Source of the DNA: Basidiobolus meristosporus CBS 931.73
Taxonomy: Eukaryota > Basidiobolomycota > Basidiobolomycetes > Basidiobolales > Basidiobolaceae
Length of the DNA: 54,438 nt
Direction: 5' to 3'
Assembly: GCA_002104905.1 (NCBI GenBank)
Contig: MCFE01000601.1
Coordinates: 1 to 54,438 of the forward strand
In this document: positions 20,322 through 31,239 of the stretch, one piece after another
How the letters are laid out: each line of letters opens with the position of its first letter
How positions within the stretch are numbered: the first letter of the stretch is position 1
Position numbers and translations under genes: made by a program
The notes under the pieces: model-generated
Seen by the model: the letters and a program-made list of their open reading frames with translations, nothing else
What the model was told of the DNA's origin: nothing
Databases searched by the model: none

Positions 20322-21272
20322 ATGGTAAGCATCAGTACACGCTTGATGGATGGATGGATGGTTATTGATGGCATTCTCTTTATGTAGCCTTTCGTCAAGC
20401 TCGTCAAGAACAAGGCTTACTTCAAGCGCTTCCAAGTCAAGTACAGAAGAAGAAGAGAGGGAAAGACTGACTACTACGCTCGTAAGAGACTCGTCGTCCA
20501 AGCCAAGAACAAGTACAACTCCCCCAAGTACAGATTGGTCGTCCGTTTCACCAACAGCGATGTCATCTGCCAAATCGTCTACGCCAAGATCCAAGGTGAC
20601 TTCGTCTTGGCCTCTGCCTACTCTCACGAGTTGCCCAAGTACGGTGTCAAGGTTGGTTTGACCAACTACTCCGCTGCTTACTGCACTGGTCTCCTTGTTG
20701 CTCGTCGTGTTTTGACCAAGCTCGGTCTCGCCGACAAGTACCAAGGTGTTGAGGAGGCTGACGGTACCATCTCTCTCGTTGAAGAGCTCGAGGATGCTCC
20801 TCGTCCCTTCAAGGCCTTCCTTGATGTTGGTTTGAAGCGCACCACCACTGGTTCCCGTGTCTTCGCTGCCCTCAAGGGTGCTTCCGACGGTGGTATCTTC
20901 ATTCCTCACTCCGAGAACCGTTTCCCCGGTTACGATGCCGAATCCAAGTCTTTGGACTCCGAGGTTCTTCGTAGCTACCTCTATGGTGGCCACGTCGCCG
21001 AATACATGAGCTACCTCGCCGAAGAAGATGAGGACAAGTACAAGCGTCAATTCGCCAAGTACCTCGAGGCCGGTATCAACGAGGACAACGTCGAGGAGAT
21101 GTACGAGGCTGCCCACCAAAAGATCCGTGAGGATCCCACCTTCACTCCCACCGAGAAGAAGAAGCCTGCCGAGGGTGAGAAGACCAAGCGTTTCCGCAAG
21201 GCCAAGCTTAACCTCAAGCAACGCCGCAACAAGGTTGAGCAAAAGAAGGCCGCCTTCGCTCGTGCTCAATAA
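20322..21272 (+). CDS. RPL5: 60S ribosomal protein uL18 (RPL5), 5S rRNA-binding
   Basis: The first exon is only the ATG (20322-20324), followed by an intron 20325-20387 (GTAAGC..TGTAG) and one long exon 20388-21272, giving 295 aa, the normal size for eukaryotic L5. It starts [19 protein letters not shown] and keeps [17 protein letters not shown], the 5S rRNA contact region, and [20 protein letters not shown]. The C-terminus is Lys/Arg-rich. The protein joins L11 and 5S rRNA in the 5S RNP of the large subunit. Codon use is strongly biased to C-ending codons, as expected for a highly expressed gene. AATAAA at 21268-21273 overlaps the stop codon and a second lies at 21300-21305. Confidence 0.96.
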
Positions 21273-21582
21273 ATGCATCTTCATTGATCTGTGTCCGATA
21301 ATAAACATCAATAGGTCAAAACAACTGGCGCAACCCATTTCATTAGAAACAAGTAATATTCGCTGCTCGTAATCTGACTCGTCTGATTTCCAACGTCTGG
21401 CACGCAGGGGCAAGGGTTCATTAATGGACGGCATTTTGAATGGCATTTTCTGGATGTGTCAGTTGCCTCAGTTATTACGACCCGGTCTTGATTTACCTGG
21501 TTTAGATCCGGTTGATTCACACGACTTCTCTTCTTCACCACATCAAACATCCAGGGGTGATGACTCAATTGACTTGGAAGGG

Positions 21583-21588
21583 TATATA
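21583..21588 (+). promoter_or_regulatory. TATA box of the arrestin-like gene
   Basis: TATATA lies 52 bases before the ATG at 21635, supporting that start. Confidence 0.5.
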
Positions 21589-21634
21589 TGTGGTCCTAGC
21601 CAGCTGTCAGTAGCGAACGTTCTCCTTCAGACTG

Positions 21635-22710
21635 ATGAATACCTTGCTTGGCGTTAGGCTCGATATCCGGTTGTCCCAAAATACCCTGATCCTTCTTGGT
21701 TCGCGTAACGAGTCCGCGGGCTCCGTGTTGCACGGTGTGGTACACCTGAACCTTAAGCGCGAGACTTGCATCGATTTCGTGTCATTGAAGCTAAGGGGAA
21801 GGCGGAGACATTCTGGCCAAGCGGTAAGTTGGTACTTGTCCCCCTTTCATGATCCCAGTCTCTTATCGGCCCCACCCATCTAGCATTCGTGGCGAACCCC
21901 CTGGCCAACTACGAACGTCAGAACCTCGTCCTCTACACCTGGGACCTGCTGCCGGCGAAAGATGGCCCCTTCACCTTACCTCCTGGAGAGCACCAGTATC
22001 CGTTTGAGTTTGTCTTCAACGGATTCCTCCCCGAGTCAGTTCAGATCAAAAACGGCCAAGTGAAGTACAAACTGGTCGCAGCCTTGGGTCGCGGCTTGCT
22101 GAAGCCGAATCTCATCTGTGAGAGGGAGCTGAAGGTGCGTCGCTTTGCGCAGCCAAGCGTGTTCGACACCACTTATCCGATTGTCGACACGTGGGAGAAC
22201 ATGCTGGACTACACCATCTTCATCTCCCACCAGGTGATTTCCCTATTCGATTCGCTCTCCGTCTTCCTGACCTTTCTACCGAAAAACCCGGAGGTGCGGG
22301 TCAAGGGGATCACCTTCGAATTGATGGAAAATCTCACCTTGAGACAGACCAAGAGCGGGAAAAGTCAGGTGGACACCCGATGGTACACCCTGAATTCCAA
22401 GCTCGAGGAGACTCGTATCTCCTATAGTCGCAGTTACGCCGTCACCTTCCCTCCGACCGAGAAGATCCACTTCGATTGTAGCACCGAGCTGATCGAAATC
22501 TCCCACAAATTGCAGGCCCGGGTGACGTTTTCCGCTGGAAAGACCGTCAACGCCATTGTCATCAAAGTCCCGTTGAGTATCATGGCCGCCTCGCTGGAAA
22601 CCATGAGCGAGAACCCCCCGCGCTACGACCAGATCCCTCTCCCGGCATCGTGCCATTCAGAGCTTTTGCCGGTCCACTTCTCCGATCCACTGCCGCCGCC
22701 CTATCATTAG
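21635..22710 (+). CDS. Alpha-arrestin-like protein with one-base frame lesion
   Basis: Exons 21635-21823 and 21884-22710 (intron GTAAGT..TCTAG). The N-lobe begins LDIRLSQNTLILLG and HGVVHLNLKRET. The C-lobe includes VKGITFELMENLTLRQT, then a stretch ending FDCSTELIEISHKLQARV. The tail ends in a proline-rich FSDPLPPPYH, whose PPxY motif is the classic WW-domain (Rsp5/Nedd4) docking site of alpha-arrestins. These adaptors recruit ubiquitin ligase to plasma-membrane transporters. As written, the frame of exon 1 after the GGGG at 21795-21798 is one base short: the phase of exon 2 and the expected W-containing strand (AETFWPS) are restored only if one base is missing there. The lesion is either a homopolymer error or a disabling mutation. 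AATAAA lies at 22848-22853. Confidence 0.72.
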
Positions 22711-22999
22711 CCACCTCACATTCACAATCGCTATCCCTATGTCCAACCATGCCCAACCATGACCAACCCCATCCCTATCATTGATCAGTCGAATCTGTTT
22801 TGTTCAAATTCCCTCCTATTTTGTACATATGCCAACCCTTCCCAATGAATAAACCGAACCATATCGATGTTAAGCTTTCTCGACGATCCCAATGGGATGG
22901 ATCGTTGCCGGGTCATTTATTGCCATACTGTACATGAGATTGAATGGGTGGGGGTGATGAGAAAGATGCGTGGAAAAGAGGTGGAGAAGCCTTGGTGGT
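22711..22999. other. Convergent 3' interval
   Basis: Spacer between the arrestin-like and velvet stops. It carries the poly(A)-like signal at 22848 and no gene. Confidence 0.6.
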
Positions 23000-24086
23000 T
23001 CAGTCCCCCGCCTTTCTGGGTCGGACGTCGTTTCGGATGGGGATCTTCAGGCCTTGTCTGGCAAACGCCTTGGAGAGCTCCGTGGATTCTGTGGAGGGCC
23101 AAGTCAGTCGGGGGTCCGTTGATACGATCGAGTCGAGAAACATACCTGTCATCCCCGGGAACTTCTTCGCCGAGTAGACTGTGAAAGGTTCCGAGAATGT
23201 CTGCGAGATAATGTCGGATTTGGCCTCGGAGAGGCAGTCATCCCTACACAGGGGTTGGTCGACGGTTAGTACCCAAACGAGCTAACACCGACGCCTCAAA
23301 ACTTACCCTCCCAGCTTCATCAGTGAGAACTTCAAACAGTACCTGCCCTCGGTCCGGATCGAGAGGTCGGGGAAGCAGAAGTAGCAGCCTTGCTCCCCGT
23401 CCGGATTTTTCAGGATGTTGGGCGAGGACACCAAGGATCCCATCAAGACCCGGGTGGACTTGGGGGGATTGCTGATGATGTTTCTTTCCTCCAGTCCATC
23501 TTCCGACCAGAGTGTGACATGAAGAACGAAGAATGGGTTCTGCAGGACGCTGAAATCAACGGCGTGATGCCGGTTAGTCGGTTGGCGTTTCGAGGGGGGG
23601 GGGAGATCAACGAAAACTCTTACCTCGCGTCCACTCTGCCTTGTTGGTCCTTGGCGATTAGCTGGATGATTGGGGGTGGGTCAATCGGACGGCGATCTTT
23701 TTCCCCGAAGCCGCACATGCGAGCGTGCAAAGGTTGTTGGCATACTTGAAGCTCATATGTTCTATTGAAAATGAAATAGAGAGGTGTGGGTTAGGTCAGA
23801 AACGACTGGAGATCACGAAAGGGTAGGTTCGCGTGGGGACTGACCTTGGGTCGAAGGCCGCGGTTTGCCCATTGTTGTGGGCGTGTTTAGGAGCATAGTC
23901 TGCACATGACCCGTTGTACTGTCCGTTCTGGTACCCGAAAGAAGAGTAGCCGGTTGAAGCTGGGGCGTCGCGAGGAAATTCACCTGGAGGGGCGACCAGG
24001 TTGGGTTCAACCTTGTGTACCTGTACTTCCGGTAGGTTCGGGTAGGTTTGAGTTTGAGTTTGGCTGGGCTGACCCAGGTATTCCAT
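23000..24086 (-). CDS. Velvet-domain transcriptional regulator
   Basis: Five exons (24086-23845, 23761-23624, 23549-23307, 23243-23146, 23088-23000) join to 269 aa. A Gln/Pro/Asn-rich N-terminus of about 80 residues precedes a complete velvet domain with [81 protein letters not shown], and [15 protein letters not shown] followed by [18 protein letters not shown] and RNDVRPRK. Velvet proteins are fungal NF-kB-like-fold DNA-binding factors that dimerise and couple development, sporulation and secondary metabolism. This one is closest in layout to VelB/VosA-type proteins (domain near the C-terminus, no long tail), but the subclass was not resolved. Introns are 36-86 nt. Confidence 0.93.
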
Positions 24087-25068
24087 GTTGGAGAGATATG
24101 GGTGTGGTAAGTAGAGGAAGGATAACTGGGCCTCGAGAGGTTCTCCTGGGAATCAAGTTAAGAAAGGTTACAAACCACCAACCGAGCAAACCTCTGCGCT
24201 TTTACCCCCTCCCGTTGGTCCCGCGAAGGAGACAGGTGATTGGATTGACCAACGGGGTCAGGAACGCCAAATCACTGCTAAAACCGTTGGATATTGAAGT
24301 TGATTGATTGACAGTGAGCACCTCCAAGCAATGGGAATTTAGACTTATTTGGATGTCCAGGTGTGCGATGCCCTTCACGTGAGTTTGCTGGTGACAAAAG
24401 TCACGGTCGATGGCCCACTTCAATTGAGTCCGATAATGCTGCCATATAGGGCACTCACTTACCTAATGACTTCGGCTTCGTTGGGTTTTCCATACCCAAT
24501 CTATATCGCGATGGGGGGGGGGTGGCTGTGCTCGTCTAAAGGCGACTTCATTTGTTTCTGAGGAAAGGCATTCTAGAATGGTGAATTGTCGACTCGGATG
24601 CAATTTATAAACTAATCGGTCTAACAAATGATTGTTGTAGATGGCAATTTGGTTTGTGGCATGCATAGATTATGCGGAAGTGGCGAAGTGAGGTTAGGGT
24701 TAGGGTTGGGACTGGGGAAGGTCAGCTGATCACGGGTGAACAAGCGTCAGGGTATTTGGTGGTCATTTTGGAAGTCGATTTGGTTGATGGGAGGTGAGCC
24801 TGGACTGGCACCTTATGAGCGAGAATTCGATGCGGTTTCCTGATATCTAGTTCGACCAAGTGAAGCTCGATGAAATCGATTTCGGCACGAGATGCATGGA
24901 ATTGCTACATGGGCCAAATGACCGCCTTCCAAAACTGGTCTAGACACGATCATTCATTGAGTAATATGGCACACGGTGCAAGGGGATCCATATGACTGGA
25001 GTAGAGTGATCACAACTTGAAATCCTCCCCAAGGCAAGGATGATGTACGGATGACGCCCGACCGTCCC
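24087..25068. other. Intergenic interval with an interstitial telomere-like repeat
   Basis: About 1 kb between the divergently transcribed velvet gene and the gene at 25209. At 24692-24710 it has GGTTAGGGTTAGGGTTGGG, about three telomere-type hexamers. Frames here are short and unconvincing. Confidence 0.55.
24692..24710 (+). repeat. Short interstitial TTAGGG-type array
   Basis: TTAGGGTTAGGGTTGGG is two exact TTAGGG hexamers plus one variant. It may be a binding site for telobox-type factors rather than an old telomere. Confidence 0.6.
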
Positions 25069-25074
25069 ATAAAT
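25069..25074 (+). promoter_or_regulatory. TATA-like element
   Basis: CCATAAATAG sits about 135 bases upstream of the ATG at 25209. The non-ATG upstream frame start at 25113 would lie within the predicted leader. Confidence 0.35.
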
Positions 25075-25208
25075 AGACCCTACCTTGCAGTAGATCTCGC
25101 AAGTCCCTTACTTTGCATCCCTATTCCAACCTCTTCATTCATTTCGACTTTCCTTGTCGCAGCTTGTCTTCCCGTATCCTTAATCCCTGCTATCCCACCC
25201 TAGACATT

Positions 25209-26195
25209 ATGGAGGTTCATGTGTTGAGCCCTACACTCCCGACCTTGTTCCCCTTCGAATCAAACCCGCATAGCAACTTGCCGTTCAGCAAAGCCAACCG
25301 GGTCCGCACTAGTGTTGGAGTGATGGAGCGGCTCTCGGAGGAGCTTATGGAGGATCTATTTGATGGTGCCACCCGAACACATACCCCGGAGACCGTCCCG
25401 TCGCAATTCCCACGGTCTTTGGAGCAAAAGCTTTTGGACGAGGTCTTGGAGTTATCTACCCTCCATCCCAAATCCCGCACCTTTCGACAGCCATCATGTA
25501 TGCCAGAGAAGACAGACTCTATCGTGACCATTCTGCACGAGATCCACCCTGAAAGCCCCCTCGACGCAACCCCGATGGATCGTTCCCCAGTCGTTACTTC
25601 TGCCACTCTTGTTTCTGACCCCGAGCCCGTTCCCGCCATGATGCACTTTTCCCCCGCCACCAATGCTGGCCAGCAACCCTCGCATCATACCGAAACGCCC
25701 CAATCGAAGATCTCCATAGATTGCCCGCCAAGTCACCAGGATCAACCGGCGACCCACATTATTATCGACAAAGCCTCCATACCCGGGATCCATCTTGCCC
25801 CCTCCGCCTTCATCAACAACTCTTACCTATCCGAGCCCAATGAAAAGCCAAGTCAGCTTAAATCCAAGCAACCAATGTACCCAACCGTACACGCCACCCC
25901 CTCACATCCCACCCAGCAAACCCGACGACGTCACTCCCACGAGGCGCGTAAGCCGACCCCTTCCGGGACGAAGGATATTCTTGGTGGACGGGCCAAAAGC
26001 AACAGTTTCCACGAGAACCTGCCCGTCTCCAAGCCTGCCTCCACCCCCATCGTCAGTCCCAATCCGTTTGTCGCCTTCGGAGAGATGCTCGGCGGCGGTG
26101 TGAAGTACGGCTTCGGCAAATTACTCCACAAGAAGCAATGGCAGGAGGAAGGGAGGTCGCAGTACCAGCAGGCCCGAAGTGTGCGGTTGGGCTGA
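25209..26195 (+). CDS. Ser/Pro-rich protein of unknown function
   Basis: A 328-aa single-exon frame with no recognised domain. The open frame continues upstream, but 25209 (ATTATGGAGG) is the first ATG. Residues 37-85 are predicted helical (VGVMERLSEELMEDLFDG, then SLEQKLLDEVLELS). The middle is Pro/Ser/His-rich and likely disordered. The C-terminal 45 residues are conserved-looking and Gly/Lys-rich (FVAFGEMLGGGVKYGFGKLL, then HKKQWQEEGRSQYQQ), faintly like the GK..G...W..EG pattern of CsbD-type short repeats. Phosphoregulation is possible: RRRHSHE resembles basophilic kinase sites. AATAAA at 26332-26337 could be the poly(A) signal. Confidence 0.65.
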   Translation: MEVHVLSPTLPTLFPFESNPHSNLPFSKANRVRTSVGVMERLSEELMEDLFDGATRTHTPETVPSQFPRSLEQKLLDEVLELSTLHPKSRTFRQPSCMPEKTDSIVTILHEIHPESPLDATPMDRSPVVTSATLVSDPEPVPAMMHFSPATNAGQQPSHHTETPQSKISIDCPPSHQDQPATHIIIDKASIPGIHLAPSAFINNSYLSEPNEKPSQLKSKQPMYPTVHATPSHPTQQTRRRHSHEARKPTPSGTKDILGGRAKSNSFHENLPVSKPASTPIVSPNPFVAFGEMLGGGVKYGFGKLLHKKQWQEEGRSQYQQARSVRLG

Positions 26196-27368
26196 AGAAT
26201 CGGATGGAGATTCTCCCCACTTCATTGCTACTCTCACCTCCACTCCCATCCATTCTTCCTGGTATTCACATAATCCCTTCTCACTTACACTTGTGCCGAA
26301 CCCCTCCCCGCACTCCCTGTAGATATCATGTAATAAAGGTCCATTCTTACGAACCCAACCACTTGTCGTGCGCCCCTGTCTACACAACGGGTCGTAGCAT
26401 GAGGAGAAGATGCTTGAGGTTAGCGTGGGACCCGCACCTCCTTAAGGCCATCCGAACGTCGTAATATACACAGGCCAGGTCAACCTTGTGTAACCTGGCA
26501 GGGATAACAGATCCCCCATCATAGGTGGCTTAGTCGGCCTCAACCACCGGGATCTCCGCTATAATAACATAGGCGTCGCTGGTCAAAGCATGTAAAATAT
26601 GGCCTGCCTTTAGGTAGGTTCCGACAGTCACCGAACAAACCCTTCATACCGTGAGATACGTGAATTACTTACGGGCCAATATGCCCTCAGCAGCATCCAG
26701 ACGATCCGACCCGGCTCGAAAGAAGGATGGGTATGGCCCGGGGATCTACCGAACATTTCTGACCACCCCTCCTTGTCAAGTGACCCATGAGCCGGATTCC
26801 ATGTCTCCGAGTATCTTGAAAAATCACCCCCTCCCACCGTTTCCATGCTCCTTGAACTTGTTGTGCCCTGGTACTAGATACAAAGGGTTGCGCATGGATA
26901 GGGTACCCGATTGAAATGGCCCGAAAATGTTGGCCTAATCAATAGCATCCGTAGAATCCAAAAACTTCCAATGGATCACCTAACTGCATTACCTGATTCT
27001 ACCAGGGGCACTCTGCCTTGTTCGGATGAAAAACCTCCCTCGCCTCTACCCAGATTACCTTTGGGTACGCAACCACCGGCAGCAATTGACACACCGTTGA
27101 CACCTCACATCGCGGCTCTCTGAGCACCACTTTCATGGCGACCAAATGCTTTGCCTAGCAGTTGATATATACGTCATCCAAATATGCGCTTGGTTGCGGT
27201 CACCCCAACCGTGGCCAACCCTTGGATTTTGCCAGGTCGCCTATTTTTATTTGGCCACTTTTCCTGGCAGGCTTCAAATCCTTCACCTTGCCTTGATGCC
27301 CTCCTTCTTCCTGTGAGCTCTAGACCAATGATGCCGGTATATCAGTGTGGAACTGCTGATACATAATG
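26196..27368. other. Gene-poor transition zone
   Basis: No gene recognised. A small inverted repeat (CCAGGT..ACCTGG) lies at about 26472-26495. Base composition falls from GC-rich to AT-rich across this interval, toward the repeat island. Confidence 0.5.
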
Positions 27369-27645
27369 TGTTGGGAGTCTTGGAGATATTGGAAGTTACT
27401 GTGAGCACAGGTTGGACTATCTGGTTTTCACTTGACTATTGGCTGAATGGAAAAGTGGCGTCCAGATTTTTGCAGGATCCTGGTGAGATGAATGCACGCA
27501 ATATGCTTTGGAAGGTCCCAAATGCATGTTCACAAAGTCCGGGTGCTCTTGGGCACCTTGGGGAATCTTACTAATCCAAGTAAATCCTGGCAATGGGTCT
27601 GAGCAAGAAACTGCAAGGTTCCTAAACTAGGATTTAAGCAGCTAA
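27369..27645 (-). repeat. Degenerate solo Copia LTR
   Basis: It starts TGTTGGGAGTCTTGGAGATATTGGAAG and keeps landmarks of the family LTR in order: the GGTTTTCACTT segment, GGAAGGTCCCAAATGCATG, GCACCTTGGGGAATC and AAGTAAATCC. It aligns in the minus orientation to 29063-29411 with many substitutions. No internal Copia sequence is attached. Confidence 0.7.
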
Positions 27646-28084
27646 CCCTCAGAAAAAAACAAACTAGAGGCCAGCTGAATACCAACATAGTATCAGCCAA
27701 ATTCCAAGTTTCCCTGAACTTACAGCTCTCAGTATCTCAGACACTTGCTATTAGTCAGACAAGCAGCAATATCTTCCCAAACCAGACTAGCCTGACTAGC
27801 ATACACACCAAGCTAGGTGATCAGCTATTCACCACTTCCATGAATAATCACAACTAAATGTTTGAAGGAAACTCACCAGCTCCATGAAAAATACAGTGGT
27901 CCTGCAGTTGGACCCAATCTAGATTGGTTGTCATGATCCCAAGTAGAGACTGTTAAAATACCAGCTGCTTGGAATTCTTGTTGTATCCAAGAGAGAAGTG
28001 TAATAACACTCTTGAGTGGTTTAACTGAACCAAAGGGACAATGAAGTGCAGAATATTGGAATTGTCAGAGAGTGGTGAAAAAAT
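27646..28084. other. AT-rich interval, nothing recognised
   Basis: No ORF, LTR or repeat match that I could support. Confidence 0.4.
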
Positions 28085-28650
28085 TTACCTCCCCTTGTGC
28101 CATTCAAACTTCCGCAGTAGAATCACCCCTCTATATATGCATACCCACTACTACCTTGGGCATTACACATACAGTCTGAATCAAAAAGCTATGGCCTCCT
28201 GCTAACTAACCTCTATACATATGCACACCTGCTGCAATTGACAAACTTATATCACATTGACTATACTACTTTTTAGTTTTATACATGTGAAGTTGCCATA
28301 TACCTTGTAGTGCTGGTAGCATATACATCTTGCAAACAAATCCTTGGTTACCACCACTTTTTCCATGAATATCTCCCAAATATCTGCAAAGAACTTTTTG
28401 GTATTTAGCCAAAATATTCCTTCTCCCTACTTGAATCTAGTCCCCTTTATAGGTGTGCTCTGGCTCTTGTTTGTGTGAAGTTCATATTGAATGGTGTGGA
28501 AACTAGCATGTAACCAAGAGAAACCTGGCATACTTTGATAAAGTGGACCCAATAAAAACTAGTTGCTTGTTGTGCCCAACCCAACTTTGCATTACTAAAC
28601 TAATTACCCACTTGGTAGGGCTGCTTAGATGCTCAATTATGTGAATGTAG
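28085..28650 (-). repeat. Dispersed unclassified repeat, copy A
   Basis: This aligns over about 560 bp, in inverted orientation, with 31240-31815 (copy B, inside a Copia). Strongly matching stretches include TGGCCTCCTGC, AGTTGCCATATACCTTGTA, GGTAGCATATACATCTTGCAAA, TTTGGTATTTAGCCAA and GCCCAACCCAACTTTGCATTAC. Read on the minus strand both copies encode a related peptide (WLNTKKFFA, FARCICYQ, YKVYGNF), here with a few stops. Its ends, mechanism and class are unknown. Confidence 0.7.
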
Positions 28651-29062
28651 CAAATGCATACCTCAAATGGAAGACCAGCAAATGATTGTTGCAACATCAC
28701 CACCACCAGTATCAGCAAGTAAGTTATCAGCTCATACCAAAGCATTAATGAAGCAATTAGGTGCAGTGGCTAGCAGGATGAATATAATGGCCCAGAGAAA
28801 TCTGGAAATTGTCAAGTGACAGGATGAGTGACAATAACTGGCAAATGAAGTGCTAGACATTGCGGAACCAGCTAAAGACTAGGATATATTGGAACCAGTA
28901 AATAAATAATGGCATAAAGCCAGGTGGTTCCTACCAGAGTCATGGAAAAAGGCATTACAGCAGGATCAAGTATCAATTGGTATATTTCAGTTGAGTTACT
29001 ATTTGAGTGTGGGGCTGGGCTTAACATTAGTGTTGGGTATAGGGGCTTATATAGGCCAGTAC
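28651..29062. other. AT-rich interval, nothing recognised
   Basis: No gene or repeat identified. Frames are short. Confidence 0.4.
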
Positions 29063-29411
29063 TGTTGTAAGAGTCTTGGAGATATTGGAAGTGGCTGGGA
29101 GAACAAGTAGATCTTGTGGTTTTCACTTAATAACTTATTGAATGTAAGAGTAGTGTTTATACTTTTACATGGTATTGGCATGACAGGCACATAGAATGGG
29201 CTTAGAAAGGTCCCAAGAGCATATATACAAAGCTTAGGGCTGTTTGGACAACTTTGAGAATCCTCATGTTCTGGGTACCTGGTATTTTGGTGAAAATATT
29301 CCAAGTAAATCCCAACAAGGAATTTGGTCAGTATTCTCTAGGATTTGAAGGTAATGATCTAGGTGACTAAGTTAGGTGAATATTTAGGTGGAATTACAAA
29401 CTTTTACAACA
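29063..29411 (-). repeat. 3' LTR of Copia-2
   Basis: A 349-bp LTR, TGTTGTAA..TTACAACA, the same length as the 5' LTR of the Copia at 47034. A purine-rich tract (CTAAGTGGGAG on the minus strand) abuts it at about 29412-29422. Confidence 0.85.
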
Positions 29412-29639
29412 CTCCCACTTAGCCAAATGTCATACTGACTAGTCCTTATTTTGACCTAAGATATTCAAACATGTCTCTAGCCAATGATTTGGTGAATATG
29501 TCTGCAATCTTTTCATCTGAAGGAGAGTAAGCTAAATTAGCCAAGTTATTCTCTATAGCTTCATGTATGAAATGGTGTCTAATATCTATGTGCTTAGTTC
29601 TAGCATAAAAGTTGGATTTCTACTTAATTGTATACATCC

Positions 29640-31040
29640 ATGATTATCACAAAATAAAGTAATGGCATTTTTTGACATAAGCCTAAGTCTTTGAAAAGCT
29701 TCTTCAACCACATTGCTTCTTTTGTAGCTTCACAAGCTGCCGTATATTCTGCCTCTGTGCTAGAAAATGCTATGGTTGGTTGCTCTCTTGAATCCCATGA
29801 AGTTGCTCCTTGACAGTAAAGAAAGGTGTATCCTGCGATGGATCCTTTGTCTTCCAAATGTTTTCCCCAATCAGCACCAGTGTATCCCACAAGATCCTGT
29901 TCTGAATCCTTATAAGTGTATCTTAAGCAGATATCAGCAGTTCCTTTTAGGTATCTAAAAATCTGCTTAACTACTGCAATTTGATCAGATCTATAATTTT
30001 GATTATGTTGGCTGACAACTCCCACTGAATATGAGATATCTGGACATGTACCAAGCATGATATATATCAGACTGCAAACCATAGATTGATCAGGAAAGTT
30101 GGGGCTTTCAAATGGCACAAAGCTCTCTTGATTTGGTTGCATTTTGACCAAGTTAAGGTTTGTCTCCATTGGGGTAGCTGCTGGTTTACAGTCTTCCACT
30201 TGGTACTTCTTTAGTCAATCTTGAATATACTTGGGTTGGCTCAGGGTAATAGTCTGGGTACTTCTTTCTATGGAGAACTCAATCCCTAAGTAGTAACTGA
30301 GTTCTCCCGGATTGGACATCTTGAACTCTGTAGATAGGCTAGATTTAGTCTCTTCCAATGTTTCTAGGTTATTGGCAGCTATATTAAGATCATCCATATA
30401 TAGAGCTAATAGAGCTGGATTTGCTCTATCTCGCATAGAGTATATATAATAGTCAGCATTACTTCTTTTGAAACTTGAAGATTCCAAATACAAATCTATT
30501 TTGCAATACCAGGCACTTGGAGATTGTTTGAGTCCATAAAGAGGCTATTTAAGCTTGCAGACCAAATGGGGATTATCTTAGTCTACAAACACATCAGGCT
30601 GGTCTATATACATGTCCTCATCAAGCTCTCCATTCAAAAATGCAGTTTTTACACCCATTTGATGTATCAAAAGCTTATATTTGGCTGCAAATGCAAATAT
30701 TAATCTGATGGAATCAAACTTGGCTACCAGTGCAAAAGTTGCAGTATAGTGAAGTCCTTTTGTTGCCAAGTATCCTTTGGCCACAAGTCTTGCTTTGTAT
30801 TTTTCAGTTGTACCTTCAGCCTTGTATTTTGTCTCAAGGGCCCATCTCCATCCAATTAATTTTTGGTTGGTTAGTAATTTGACCAAGTCCTAAGTTTGAT
30901 TTTCCATTAGGGCCTGATATTCCACAGTCATTGCAGATCTCCAAAACTTTGACCAGGGACTACTTACAGCCTCTCTTACAGTCTGAGGCTCATCAATATG
31001 GATTGAATAGGCATAGGCTAAGTTTGTACCTTCATTATAT
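29640..31040 (-). pseudogene. Copia-2 reverse transcriptase and RNase H remnants
   Basis: Broken frames contain Copia RT motifs ([38 protein letters not shown] replacing YVDDL) and RNase H motifs (GADWGKHLED, SSTEAEYTAACEA). Frame changes and stops separate the 30886, 30493 and 30199 blocks. The end is frameshifted after LGLCQK. Confidence 0.85.
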
Positions 31041-31239
31041 AATAATATAGTTACCTATGGAGTGGATGTGTGAGGAGATAGGAAGACAAGTCATGTTGCA
31101 GGTACTACCATATCCCAATCTCATCAAGAATATTACTTTCAAGTCCATCATGAATGTGATCAGTTGGCACATGGAGGACAGCCAGAAAGAGTTGGAAAAT
31201 ACTGAGGACAAATGTGCACATGGGGACACCTATGCCCAT

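Noticed and set aside
20067-21446. 459-codon minus-strand frame overlapping RPL5
   Set aside because: Antisense shadow of the highly biased RPL5 coding sequence. Its peptide is low-complexity Leu/Val/Gly-rich, as expected from reversed codons.
25113-25208. Upstream extension of the 25209 gene
   Set aside because: It begins with a non-ATG codon inside the probable leader, so the ATG at 25209 is preferred.
26472-26495. Small inverted repeat CCAGGT..ACCTGG as terminator or MITE
   Set aside because: Only six paired bases with no flanking duplication; insufficient evidence.
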